Below are positions 9,501 to 16,636 of a stretch of 45,438 nt of DNA, one piece after another (the first letter of the stretch is position 1; each line of letters begins with the position of its first letter). The notes under the pieces were generated by a model. The model was not told where the DNA came from and did not search any database. It worked only from the letters and a program-made list of their open reading frames with translations. The DNA lies in assembly GCA_964487555.1 (NCBI GenBank), contig CAZART010000031.1:1-45438 (forward strand), in the 5' to 3' direction. This DNA is from CAZART01 sp964487555 (GTDB taxonomy: Bacteria > Bacteroidota > Rhodothermia > Rhodothermales > VXPQ01). The translations under genes and the position numbers were made by a program.

Positions 9501-10540
9501 TCGGAACAATCCTCGCGCAGCACGCCGCTTGCGGCGATGACGTTGCGTGAGATCACGTTGTTATGACCGTCGGCGATGTGAATGCCGTCGATGCCGTTCG
9601 GAATCGGTTCGCTGCCGTCCTTGTTCGTGCCGATATAATTGTTCGATACGATGTTAGCCGCCGACCCGAAAAGAATGGATATGCCGTTGCCTTCGTGGCC
9701 TGAGATAACGTTACCTTCCATGGCCGTCGGGCCGCCAATGGTGTTCTCACTGGAGCCGAAGACGAGTGAGATGCCTCCCCCCGTGCCCAGGGCGGACTCG
9801 CCGTCGATGGTGGTACCGATGTAATTCCCCTGAATCTCGTTGCCGGAAGCATCCAGAATGATCACGGCATCGATGACGTTTCGAATGGCCTCGGACGTGC
9901 CTCCGATGAAGTTGTCGGAGGAGCCGTCGAACAGCAACCCCGCCGCGCTGTTCGGAGCCGGCGCTCCGGTCTTGTCGAGCCCTATCCACGTACCTTCGAG
10001 TGTGCTGCCGGTCCCCACGCTCAGGATGAGCCCGCTGCCGTCGAAGCTGTTGATGATGAGATTCCGAATGGTGTTGCCGCCCGCCGTGATGAAGAGCCCG
10101 CTGTCCTCGCCGGGTCCGGCTCCCGCCCCCGGCCCCTTGATCTCCACCTTTGTCGCCCCTCCGGTAGCTCCGTCGATGTGGATGGGGCTGGTCATCTCGG
10201 TAAGCCCGCTGCCGAGACTGATGGTCGGAATGCCGTCACCCAGAGCGAAGGTGATCACGTCTTCACCCGGATTGGCGTCGGCCTGCTGCCAGGCGGCCCG
10301 CAGCGTGCACAGACCCGTAAATCCATCCTCGGCGTTGCCGATGTCGCAGACGCCGTCGTCCGTATCGCCGTCGCCGGCATCGCCTGCCGTGTTCACGGTG
10401 ATCAAGGCATTCCGTAACGCATCCGTCGACGCGCCACGTGCTCGTTCTGCCGGCATCACCCCGTCGGCCCCTGCAAAGGCTAGCAACGTGAAAATGATGA
10501 GCGCCGCCCCTACCGAGGGCTTCATCTTGAGAAGAGGCAT
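3524..10540 (-). CDS. Giant secreted CSLREA/beta-helix protein with embedded lipase-like domain
   Basis: The start at ATG 10540 is set by a GGAGG Shine-Dalgarno nine bases upstream and by a signal peptide (MPLLKMKPSVGAALIIFTLL). It gives 2338 residues. Two CSLREA-type segments (CTLRAAWQQADANPGED and CTLRAALQEANGDPDLSR) each lead a long run of parallel beta-helix repeats of the form N.V.GN.IGTD.TG....GN..GV.I......N.IGG....GNVISGN, filling roughly residues 100-1450. Around residues 1600-1850 lies an alpha/beta hydrolase: PVVMAHGLWSSAALWE, nucleophile Ser in VDLVAHSMGGLISRYYL, then HLIMMGTPNRGS, like PGAP1/triacylglycerol lipases. Near the end are a DUF11-like domain (GPETATGVLLSTTF) and a sorting tail (NYPNPFNPTTTFRF, SGVYFYRVRMG). 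It is probably exported to the cell surface as a carbohydrate- or lipid-active adhesin; the substrate is unknown. Confidence 0.9.
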   Translation of the reverse strand: MPLLKMKPSVGAALIIFTLLAFAGADGVMPAERARGASTDALRNALITVNTAGDAGDGDTDDGVCDIGNAEDGFTGLCTLRAAWQQADANPGEDVITFALGDGIPTISLGSGLTEMTSPIHIDGATGGATKVEIKGPGAGAGPGEDSGLFITAGGNTIRNLIINSFDGSGLILSVGTGSTLEGTWIGLDKTGAPAPNSAAGLLFDGSSDNFIGGTSEAIRNVIDAVIILDASGNEIQGNYIGTTIDGESALGTGGGISLVFGSSENTIGGPTAMEGNVISGHEGNGISILFGSAANIVSNNYIGTNKDGSEPIPNGIDGIHIADGHNNVISRNVIAASGVLREDCSEFISCDGVDLRGGSSGNRLLGNFIGLKNDGTCELVGGSCPLGNRDRGVSLHGAIDNRIGGTDDAQGNTIAYNGDDGVFVQVGTGNAIRRNTIFANGGLGIDLAPDGVTPNDEGDVDEGANNVQNFPVLSAVTVVNGTTEVEGLLRSRTGAEFSVEYFANDERDPSGFGEGRLYLGVEEVTTGEDGVAKLEMTFAGEHQNITATATSKEGNDTSEFSGRVTLVVNSTGDNPDESVDGVCHTGGLVMRDDDEEPECTLRAALQEANGDPDLSRIEFDIPGSAPHIIQVGVSTQATERPLPVVDAPVVIDGTTQPDGQGGNITANAPRIVLDGSTIPLGVNDLDKIGLHITAGNSAIRGLAITRFRHIGLLLENGGENVVAGNYVGLDTTGSVGAGNGEGLRIENAGDNVIGGIAETERNVISGNTGHGMRITGPESTGNRVWGNFVGTDASGRQAVGNSALGANIRLDDGASRNEVGGPGAGERNVISGNRGGIGLSLAGTDTQANRVRGNYIGTDVAGEAPLGNGSGVSIRDALSNEIGGAGEGEGNLIADNGIGVDISGTEAAGNKVWGNLIGTDRTGSVTDPDGTPNSGDELGNSTGVNISDARDNEIGGVEPARGNVIVGSSNAGITIMGLAAAGNIVRGNYVGVADDGLRRLRNNDGILLFDGAHENVIGGLEEGAGNVISGNLNAGLRLFGSESAETRDNIIQGNFIGTDKTGEITDPDGTPNSGDELGNGVGVQMRDETHGNVIGGLADGAGNVISGNLGDGIFVATTAQSNRVQGNAIGANRDGTMALGNGGHGVRLEASGNVVGNPDGRLLGQPCANGCNVVSGNGMSGVIIWGGVTENVVAGNFIGTDVSGTAELANEGAGVVVENTAFANRIGGLRQEEGPALRSSNLISGNAGDGIRIEQAGTNSVQGNFIGTTEAGTEPLPNQGDGIKVTDGENNTLGNERFGYDPNSVSATSGNRIAFNARDGVRIEASGPDNGANNAILTNSIFSNGGLGINLGADDVTPNDLGDNDGGANRGQNFPRLVRIERAGDDAVLNGTLATDGRTTDYVIEYFASAACDASNHGEGAGFLASRLVTTGSDGQADFSHTLPAAATECAAVTATATDPQGNTSEFSECIVSRRGCLVVADIRFDHEPFDDAGTWIEFDPQTGTTDGNPVRVRSVIANRAETPLDADVWFRDAETNQLLPAASGIIPSTFPAGDTVEVPYRWDTRGYAWNDDGTAPKPNSDRLVRVVLRDEQGEEIHARQEEVQVLPRPVVMAHGLWSSAALWETYKTDFLPGAHPGWIDRGFAVGDTEGWGTMNTGSLPGSNAESMLEDVTIAENAARMGAYIENVRARTGAHHVDLVAHSMGGLISRYYLDNVMPMAPDVTPVVSHLIMMGTPNRGSTCPEVVLAIMSSSRPGALDLLVNGLPVNVYQNTRGFLDNEFNPRITNRHGVPFYIWAGDSVPVTCLDPFAGDEVVTVFSAMPRIIKFAQRETGSVRHTAMGTSRQIFDTFVVRILDNGPADPARKNEETPPFPVAANGESLPSPVVDDGEEEEGPPQFVATELVQVPRGGRVEVEIPVPEAAHLGVTVIAPSFVGSALHDEAGAVVNEVRAHSSDAEQLYRNRHVNSPSTGMWHVALVNEDTSSATTVIPVAAWVRDTPVTFDLDARWRPSSGGSKRNRRAGQIEVGVSLADHDDPLVGADLTAGIVGPAGAEFIELDLVDDGEHGDGEANDGVYGGVTAALPAGGYSVGVEAEIGGASRFVSRLLAVGGPESEAGINLFLTNVGEPHRVGVGEMLAYALTTRNLGPETATGVLLSTTFAPSLEVISVSAEQGTCTTEAGALSCEIGSLASGTDVTVTMVVRPSEVGSFTHTASATANETDWDTSNNTSVDVIEVVTSTGTDDSAEDRPAAFRLYPNYPNPFNPTTTFRFEVKDPAHVVLKVYDILGQDVATPVDGTFAPGRHLATFDGGHLSSGVYFYRVRMGESYRNSGRMILSK

Positions 10541-10549
10541 GGGGTCGTC

Positions 10550-10554
10550 CCTCC
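10550..10554 (-). promoter_or_regulatory. Shine-Dalgarno of the giant beta-helix gene
   Basis: On the minus strand GGAGG lies nine bases before ATG 10540. It favours this start over a TTG eleven codons upstream, which would put charged residues ahead of the signal peptide. Confidence 0.6.
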
Positions 10555-10694
10555 ATGTGCATCCACGGTTCAATGAGAAAGGACGTCAGCTCATCCAGGT
10601 ACACCATTAGATGCGCGGATCACACGCCTCACAACTACACAGTTGCATACTACATAATGGTAGGCAACAATGTGAAATATTGCATGGGGCACAC

Positions 10695-10720
10695 CAGCCC
10701 GTGGGTGCTCCTGCGGGCTG
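10695..10720 (-). terminator. Hairpin between the gene remnant and the giant gene
   Basis: A 7-bp perfect stem (CAGCCCG / CGGGCTG) closes a 12-nt loop, downstream of the leftward remnant at 10800-11072. There is no T-run, so termination is only a guess; it could also be an operator or leader structure of the giant gene. Confidence 0.25.
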
Positions 10721-10799
10721 ATGTCGAGCTCGCCGGTCGACACAGCGATGTTCAAGACCGTTTCACAATCAACGATCGTCACGTAATGCAGTCGATCGA

Positions 10800-11072
10800 T
10801 TATTTGGCGACATTGGTATCGAATGGTATGGCGATGGAGTCCGGAAGGTCACGGCGGATCACATCACCGTTAAAGCCGCGAATCACCGGAGGCAGATCGG
10901 CCGTTACGATGCGGCTCATCTCTCCATCTCGGAATTGATAGGCGGTGTATGCCACCGAATCCGCCTCGAAGTGGAAGTCCGGTATCGTCACCGTCTGTGC
11001 GGGCGGCTTCTTGCTGCCGAGCACATTTCCCGCGGATCGGCGTTTCGGATTAAAGGCGATCCGCAAACTTTC
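10800..11072 (-). pseudogene. 5'-truncated remnant of an unidentified gene
   Basis: About 90 codons are open between an upstream TGA (11073-11075) and a TAA stop. The frame has no ATG near its beginning and only a TTG at 11066. The translation looks like real protein (VTIPDFHFEADSVAYTAY, then DLPPVIRGFNGDVIRRDL, ending IPFDTNVAK) with GC-ending codons. I do not recognise the family. The upstream end lies only about 24 bp from the start of the rightward gene at 11096, as if the 5' part had been removed when that gene arrived. An intact small protein starting at TTG is the alternative. Confidence 0.4.
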
Positions 11073-11095
11073 TCAGGTTCGCGAGGCCTCGGCCG

Positions 11096-12157
11096 ATGAA
11101 TGACGCAAACTGGTTGATCTACGGCGCGACAGGATTTACAGGGCGACTCGTCGCCGAGGAAGCCGTGCAGCGGGGCCACCGGCCGGTACTGGGTGGACGC
11201 TCGGCCGACAAGCTGCGTTCGCTCGCGGAAGCCTGCGGACTCGAATCCGTCGTGTGCCATCTTGGGGAAGCAAAGCGCCTCGCCGAGATCATCGGCGGAT
11301 TCGAGCTCGTGTGCAATCTGGCAGGCCCGTATGTCCAAACCTTCGAGCCGATCGTGCGGGCCTGCCTGGACGGCTCAACCAGCTACATCGACGTCACCGG
11401 CGAGATCGCGGTCCTGCAGGCGATGCGGGCCTACGAGCGCGAAGCGGAAGAAAAGGGCGTCGCATTGATTCCAGCCGCCGGCTTTATCGCCACGCCCACC
11501 GACTGCTGCGCCCGCTTTGCCGCCGAGCACCTTTCGAATCCAATCCGCCTGGAAACGGCCGTGGCGTCCTCGGCGAAGGTGAGCCCGGGGACCGCGAAGA
11601 CCATCCTCCAGATGCTGCCGAACGGGATCATGGTACGAAGGAAGGGCGAGCTCGTGCGCCGGCCTTTTGGCCGCGGCGCCCGAAGAGTGGCGTTTCTCGA
11701 TCGAGACCGTCCCGTGGTTCCGGCCCCGCTGGCGGACCTGGTCACCGGCTACCGCACAACCGGTATTGCCGACATCACGACGTACGTTTCCGTGCCCGAC
11801 GGCATCACACCGCTCGTAGCGGCTCTCGGACCTGTCGCTGAGAAACTGCTCGCCTTACCGGCCCTTCAACAGTTTTTGAGGGCACTGGTAGACCGTTTCG
11901 TAGCCGGTCCGGACGCAGACCACCGCCGGACGGCGCGCTCATACACGTGGGTGCGTGCCGTCGACGAGACGGGCACCGAGGCGGAAGTGTGGCTCGAGAC
12001 GGCGGAATCGTATCAGTTCGCCGCCCACGCCGTCGTGCGCGCCGCCGAACGAATTCTCACCGACCGTCCGAAGGGGCTGTTGACCTCCGCTCAAGCCTTT
12101 GGATCCGATTTTGTGATGGACATTCCCGGGACGGTGCGGCGTGAAGCGTTTGGCTAG
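11096..12157 (+). CDS. Saccharopine dehydrogenase-like NADP-binding protein (trans-acting enoyl reductase type)
   Basis: The protein has 353 residues from ATG 11096. It opens with a Rossmann nucleotide-binding loop, WLIYGATGFTGRLVAEEA, then the usual second strand VLGGRSADKLRSLAE and a third strand with FELVCNLAGPY. YIDVTGEI and ALIPAAGFIATPTDCCA follow, as in the family of mycobacterial trans-acting enoyl reductases and related saccharopine dehydrogenase-like proteins. It is cytosolic; the C-terminal region (residues 240-353) lacks an obvious membrane anchor. The family's substrates are poorly defined, so the reaction is left open: NAD(P)H-dependent reduction, possibly of a lipid intermediate. 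It stands alone, convergent with the pentapeptide gene 19 bp downstream. Confidence 0.85.
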   Translation: MNDANWLIYGATGFTGRLVAEEAVQRGHRPVLGGRSADKLRSLAEACGLESVVCHLGEAKRLAEIIGGFELVCNLAGPYVQTFEPIVRACLDGSTSYIDVTGEIAVLQAMRAYEREAEEKGVALIPAAGFIATPTDCCARFAAEHLSNPIRLETAVASSAKVSPGTAKTILQMLPNGIMVRRKGELVRRPFGRGARRVAFLDRDRPVVPAPLADLVTGYRTTGIADITTYVSVPDGITPLVAALGPVAEKLLALPALQQFLRALVDRFVAGPDADHRRTARSYTWVRAVDETGTEAEVWLETAESYQFAAHAVVRAAERILTDRPKGLLTSAQAFGSDFVMDIPGTVRREAFG

Positions 12158-12176
12158 TGACGGGTGCCGAGATTCG

Positions 12177-13328
12177 CTAACGTGAATTCCTAACGGGGAC
12201 CCACTCGCCGGCTTCCAGCAGGTGCTTCCGAATCGCGCAGCGATCGGCCGGATAGGAGGACAGTCTGAGATTACCTCTCAGGGCATAATACCAGCGGTAT
12301 TCCGCGGAAATGCCCGCGCATCCAAGGGCGGCGGAGTCGCCGGTAACCGTAAACCGGTACCGGGGTTGCCGCTCATATCGAGCAGCGTACGGATCGGTAT
12401 TTATCCGATCGAAGAACAACGTGGCGTCCGGCCGGAACTCCAGAGACCAGGATCCGCTCAGTCCTTTCTCCTCCGGAGGGAGATCCGATGCGGTGAGCGC
12501 GGTCGTAAACGATCCCTGGGGGAACGGATACAACCAATCCAGATGTCCTTGAATGCGCGAACGAACCTCTGCACGTCGACCGCTCTGTTGAAGTAGATCG
12601 TGAGATAGCCTGAAACTGACCTCCTTTCGCAATTGATCTTCCCCGCGGTGCTGCCATAGCGGATGCCACGGGTCATTTTGCAGCTCGCGCGTTGCGCACA
12701 GGTCGAAATCCGTGGGTTCCAGCCTGAACAAATGCTGCGTCTCGCTGAAGCGGGCGTATTCATAGCCGCCGTCGAATCGCGCATTTGGAATGGGCTCGAT
12801 GGCAACGACGGTCAGCATGTAGGCGTATTCCGCGCCGTCCGGAACTTCGGGCAGCGGCACGCGGCACGCACCGGCCGCTTGACTGCGAGTCAGCGCGTGG
12901 TCATCGAGAAGGGAACCCGTGAAATCAGTGGCATTGAGCGTAGCTCCTTTGAAACTGGCTCCGCGGAGATCGGTGGCGAAGAAGACGGCACCCGTGAGAT
13001 TGGCACCATCGAAGCTCGCCCCTCGGAGATCGGCGTAGGCAAAGCTTGCTTTGTTCAATTTGGCTCCCTCAAATCGAGCACGGCGAGCCCGGGCCGCGAA
13101 CCATGTGCTGCCGCTTGCCTGCATATCGCTGAAGTTGGCCGAATCCCCCTCGATGAATGCGAAGGCGGCGCCGGGGGCCCTGCTTTCAGAAAGGTCCGTC
13201 CCGTTCAGGGCCGCGAGGGTCAGCGAGGCCCCGGTGAAATGGCCGTTCCGGAGGGAGGCTCTGTCGAACTCCGCTGCCGTGAGCCTCGCCTGAGCAAAAT
13301 CGGCTTCGTTGAACGTTCCGGACTTCAA
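12177..13328 (-). CDS. Pentapeptide-repeat protein with an unassigned C-terminal domain
   Basis: The frame is open far upstream, but there it only shadows the kinase gene. Convincing protein starts at about 13330 with pentapeptide repeats of A(D/N)LXX form (FNEADFAQARLTAAEF, FAYADLRGASFDGANL, FKGATLNATDF), covering the first ~150 residues. No ATG lies between the kinase stop (13357) and the first repeat. I chose TTG 13328, 28 bp behind the kinase stop and preceded by GAAGGG. The last ~230 residues match nothing I recognise; they contain GSWSLEFRPDATLFFDR and ISAEYRWYYALRGNLRLSS, suggesting a beta-rich, lipocalin- or META-like fold. No signal peptide is present. It may be translationally coupled to the kinase, or may have lost its 5' end. 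Confidence 0.7.
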   Translation of the reverse strand: MKSGTFNEADFAQARLTAAEFDRASLRNGHFTGASLTLAALNGTDLSESRAPGAAFAFIEGDSANFSDMQASGSTWFAARARRARFEGAKLNKASFAYADLRGASFDGANLTGAVFFATDLRGASFKGATLNATDFTGSLLDDHALTRSQAAGACRVPLPEVPDGAEYAYMLTVVAIEPIPNARFDGGYEYARFSETQHLFRLEPTDFDLCATRELQNDPWHPLWQHRGEDQLRKEVSFRLSHDLLQQSGRRAEVRSRIQGHLDWLYPFPQGSFTTALTASDLPPEEKGLSGSWSLEFRPDATLFFDRINTDPYAARYERQPRYRFTVTGDSAALGCAGISAEYRWYYALRGNLRLSSYPADRCAIRKHLLEAGEWVPVRNSR

Positions 13329-13356
13329 CGAGAGCCCTTCGATTCGGTGCAGGCGT

Positions 13357-15357
13357 CTAAGGCCGGCGAACCGGCAGCGTGACGATAAAACGGCTTCCTT
13401 CGCCGGGCACGCTCTCCGCAGTGATATTGCCTCTGTGCCGCTGCACGATGCGGCGGCATATGGCCAGACCCATTCCATTGCCCTCGTAGTCGCTCCTTCC
13501 ATGCAAGCGCTCGAAAGGCTCGAAGATACGGTCGAGGTACTTCTCGTCGAATCCGATACCGTTGTCTTCGACCACAATCCGGCACACCTCTTCGGAGGCG
13601 TCTTCCAGGGCAGGCTGCACTGAAGCATGTACGCGGAGCCGCGGCTCGACTCCCTCCCGGCGAAATTTGAGGGCGTTATCGATGAGATTCGACATGAGCT
13701 GCCGAAGCTGGGAGCCGTCCGCATCCACGGCGCCGGTAGCCTGAACGTCGACGACGGCGTCCAGCTCTGAAATCTTCAGATCGTAATCCTCCACCGCGTC
13801 CGAAATCGCTTGTCTGACGTGGACGGGAGTGAACGGCCTCGTGTGGGTGGCGATTCGGGAAAACGCCAGCAGATCCGTCAGGAGATCGTCCATCCGCGAT
13901 GCCGACGATCGCATGCGCTGAATGTAAAAATCGGCCTCCTCGCTCAGCTTGTCCTGCGCGTCGTTCTGAAGCAGGTCGCCGAAGGCCCGGATCTTTCGTA
14001 GCGGTTCGCGGAGGTCGTGGCTGGCGATATAGGCGAAGTGCTGCAGTTCTTTGTTTCGTTCCTCCAAGTCGGCCGTACGTTCGGCCACGCGCCGCTCAAG
14101 CGTCCGATTGAGCCTACGAACGGCTCTCTCGGCCTCAAGCCGCTCGGTCACGTCGATGCTGGCGCCCACGAACCCTTGAAACTCTCCTGATTCGGATAGG
14201 CGGGGTCGGCCGTGAGATTCTATGGCGCGCCACGCGCCATCGGCTCTGCGCACGCGCACGGTAGCATGAAAATGTCGCTGATCGCGTGCACACTGAAGAA
14301 ACTCTTCCAGATACGCCGGCCCATCCTCGGGATGCATCAACGCCTGCCACTTGTCGCCGGTCATCTCGTCGGCAGATACACCGAAGAACTCGGCAAACGT
14401 GCGGTTGACGAACTCCTGATTGCCCTCAGCATCATGAACCCAGACTATGAACGGAAGGCCGTCGGCCATCACGCGAAACCGCTCTTCGCTTTCGCGCAAA
14501 GCCTCTTCCGCACGCCTTCTGTCGGTTACATCGACCGCTACCCCGGGAAAGCTCGCGGGACGTCCTCGCTCGTCGATCTCGACGCGCCCCCTGGCGAGGA
14601 TCCAGCGCACCTCACCATCGGGACGGAGGATCCTGTACTCTTCGGAATAGGCGCCTCCTTCTGTCAGGACGTGCTTCACCGCATCGACGACGCGGTCTCT
14701 GTCGTCTTCGTGTAAGCGGTCGATGTATGTTTCGAGGGGTACGACGTCCTCGTCTTGCTCAAGGCCAAAAAGGCGCAGCAGATTTCGGTCTCCCACCATG
14801 AGATTATGCTGGACATCCCAGTGCCAGACTCCTACCTCGGTGGCCGTCAAGGCCGTGTCGATCTGCTTCTTAGCCCTCGTGAGCGCCTGTTCAGCCTCCC
14901 ATTCCGCCGTAATGTCACGCAGGGTCACGAGGGCCAGGAGGAGATCCCCGTCCGCATCGAACACCGGTGCTCCGCCATAGGACCCGATCCACGTTTTTCC
15001 CGTTTCCAGCCGCACGACTCGTACGTCATATCTATCGAAGGTCTCACCGCGAAGTGCCCGGCCAATCGGCCACGCCTCAGTCGGAAGGGCGTTTCCCGCG
15101 AGATCGTATAGCTCGAACGTATCGGTGAGTGTATCCAGGTGACGCCGGAGCCCTTCCACGCTCTCAAAACCGTGTATCGCCAGCGCCGCCGGATTCATGT
15201 CCAGAAGATGGCCCTGCGGATCGAAGATCACCAGGCCTTCGGTCATATGGTTGAAGATGGCCTCCATGGCGAGGGTCCGCTGCAACCCTTCGCCCGTCTG
15301 TGCACGCTTCGACGCATCCGTCAACACGTGCGAATCTCGGTCCGCATTTCCCATCAT
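13357..15357 (-). CDS. PAS-domain sensor histidine kinase
   Basis: The protein has 666 residues from ATG 15357 (a second ATG follows immediately; a TTG 31 codons upstream gives an unlikely leader). Three PAS/PAC modules cover about residues 30-150, 165-280 and 290-405; the later ones end in the typical PAC strands VAVDVTDRRRAEEAL and GASIDVTERLEAERA. A coiled linker leads to a HisKA domain with the phosphoacceptor His447 in FAYIASHDLREPLRKIRAFG. The HATPase domain has N-box MSNLIDNALKF, G1 VEDNGIGFD and G2 GNGMGLAICRRIV. There is no transmembrane segment, so it is a cytoplasmic, phytochrome-kinase-like sensor. No response regulator gene is adjacent. The pentapeptide gene follows 28 bp downstream on the same strand. 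Confidence 0.93.
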   Translation of the reverse strand: MMGNADRDSHVLTDASKRAQTGEGLQRTLAMEAIFNHMTEGLVIFDPQGHLLDMNPAALAIHGFESVEGLRRHLDTLTDTFELYDLAGNALPTEAWPIGRALRGETFDRYDVRVVRLETGKTWIGSYGGAPVFDADGDLLLALVTLRDITAEWEAEQALTRAKKQIDTALTATEVGVWHWDVQHNLMVGDRNLLRLFGLEQDEDVVPLETYIDRLHEDDRDRVVDAVKHVLTEGGAYSEEYRILRPDGEVRWILARGRVEIDERGRPASFPGVAVDVTDRRRAEEALRESEERFRVMADGLPFIVWVHDAEGNQEFVNRTFAEFFGVSADEMTGDKWQALMHPEDGPAYLEEFLQCARDQRHFHATVRVRRADGAWRAIESHGRPRLSESGEFQGFVGASIDVTERLEAERAVRRLNRTLERRVAERTADLEERNKELQHFAYIASHDLREPLRKIRAFGDLLQNDAQDKLSEEADFYIQRMRSSASRMDDLLTDLLAFSRIATHTRPFTPVHVRQAISDAVEDYDLKISELDAVVDVQATGAVDADGSQLRQLMSNLIDNALKFRREGVEPRLRVHASVQPALEDASEEVCRIVVEDNGIGFDEKYLDRIFEPFERLHGRSDYEGNGMGLAICRRIVQRHRGNITAESVPGEGSRFIVTLPVRRP

Positions 15358-15661
15358 CGAGGTACGACATTTCGCGCTAAAATAAAGGGAGCAACCGACA
15401 ACGAAAGGCGGCATCTCGCGTTCCTGAATCGAAGATGCATTTTCATCCAAGCAAACAAAAAGAAGATCGTATTCAGTCTGCGGCGCCTGGCTGCCATGCG
15501 GGACACCGGCACAATGCCGACTGATACCAACGGATCACTGAGATCTGCACACAAATTGTTACAAGCGTACGACGTCCTTCGTTCGTAACACCGTTCCAGA
15601 AACGATCTTGAGCCGGGAGTCTTCTTCGAGATGCACCACACATTAAAACAGGACCAACGAC
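15358..15661. other. Divergent intergenic region with an imperfect inverted repeat
   Basis: This 304-bp region separates the leftward PAS kinase from the rightward DUF892 gene and should hold both promoters. An imperfect inverted repeat (15558-15567 GTTACAAGCG, 15580-15589 CGTTCGTAAC, 8 of 10 positions paired, 12-nt spacer) lies about 75 bp before the DUF892 start and could be an operator. No convincing coding sequence is seen. Confidence 0.3.
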
Positions 15662-16618
15662 ATGCCCGACGGCATCCACGAGCACCTGAAGAGCTTTCTC
15701 ATCGATGTATATTCGATCGAGCAGCAGGCGTTAGCACAACTGCGGACGGCGCCGGATATCGCGGGCGAGGCTGTGCTTGCGCGGCATTTGCAGGAGCATC
15801 TCGTCGAAACCGAGCGCCAGGCGGAAATGGTGAAACGCCGTCTGGAAGCGGTTGGGGGTTCGCCCTCGCGAGTGAAGGATTCCATAATGCGGCTGGGCGG
15901 CAAGGGCTTTCTGCTCTTTGCCCGCATGCAGCCCGATACTCCGGGAAAGCTCGCAGCCCACGCGCACTCCTACGAAGCCCTCGAATTTGCGGCGTACGAT
16001 ATGCTGGCCAGGATGGCGCGGCGGGCAGGGGACGACGAGACGGCGCGCATCGCTACGACCATTCGGGAGCAGGAGCGCGCTATGCGCGATCGACTATCTG
16101 CGGACTTCGACCAGGCCGTCGACGCTTCGCTCAGCGCGATCGGCAAAGAGGCATCAGAAACGCTGGATACCTACCTGGCCGATGCGCACGCCCTGGAAGC
16201 GCAGTCCGTTCAACTTCTGAAAAAGGGCACGCAAATAGCCGGAGACCCCGAGCTTGCGCGGATCTACGAAAACCATCTAAATGAGAGCGCCGAGCACGCC
16301 CGACTGATCGAGCGCCGACTCGATGCCATGGGCGCCGGCCCATCCGCTCTAAAGGATGGTGCACTCCGCGCAGGGGCCGGCAACTGGAGTCTCTTCTTCC
16401 AGGCGCTGGACGATACGCCGGTGAAGCTGGCGGCCTTCGTCTACGCCGTCGAACATCTGGAAATGGCCGGCTACAAGTTGTTACGGCGCGTGGCGCAGCG
16501 AGCCGGCGACGTCGCGACGGTGCAACTTGCCGATCGAATCCTCAAAGATGAGCACTCCATGGCCGATCGTGTGTTCGACGCTTTCGACCGTGCCTTCGAA
16601 GCATCCATGGCCGGATAA
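15662..16618 (+). CDS. Tandem DUF892 (YciF-like) ferritin-like protein
   Basis: The protein has 318 residues made of two homologous halves of about 155 residues. Each starts with a helix of the form L..FL.DVYSIEQQALAQL or LDTYLADAHALEAQSVQLL. Each continues with A.HL.EHLVETERQAEMV or YENHLNESAEHARLIE plus RRL.A.G..PS..KD, and ends with an LEFAAYDMLARMA or LEMAGYKLLRRVA helix. This is the YciE/YciF family (DUF892), four-helix ferritin-like proteins linked to general stress. Paired Glu and His residues in the helices (HLVETE, HLNESAEH) are candidate di-iron ligands. Family members are usually single-domain (~160-170 residues), so this is a fused duplication. It is cytosolic and convergent with the BNR gene 18 bp downstream. 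Confidence 0.88.
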   Translation: MPDGIHEHLKSFLIDVYSIEQQALAQLRTAPDIAGEAVLARHLQEHLVETERQAEMVKRRLEAVGGSPSRVKDSIMRLGGKGFLLFARMQPDTPGKLAAHAHSYEALEFAAYDMLARMARRAGDDETARIATTIREQERAMRDRLSADFDQAVDASLSAIGKEASETLDTYLADAHALEAQSVQLLKKGTQIAGDPELARIYENHLNESAEHARLIERRLDAMGAGPSALKDGALRAGAGNWSLFFQALDDTPVKLAAFVYAVEHLEMAGYKLLRRVAQRAGDVATVQLADRILKDEHSMADRVFDAFDRAFEASMAG

Positions 16619-16636
16619 CGAACCACGAACACCGAG

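Noticed and set aside
4439..9550. Long rightward frames opposite the giant beta-helix gene (e.g. 4439-5920 and 8228-9550)
   Set aside because: They mirror a strongly supported leftward gene with repeats, catalytic motifs and a sorting tail; their translations are rich in Arg and His with no domain.
13357..13724. Start of the pentapeptide gene at 13724
   Set aside because: This part is the out-of-frame shadow of the kinase's HATPase domain, which carries all its motifs in the other frame.
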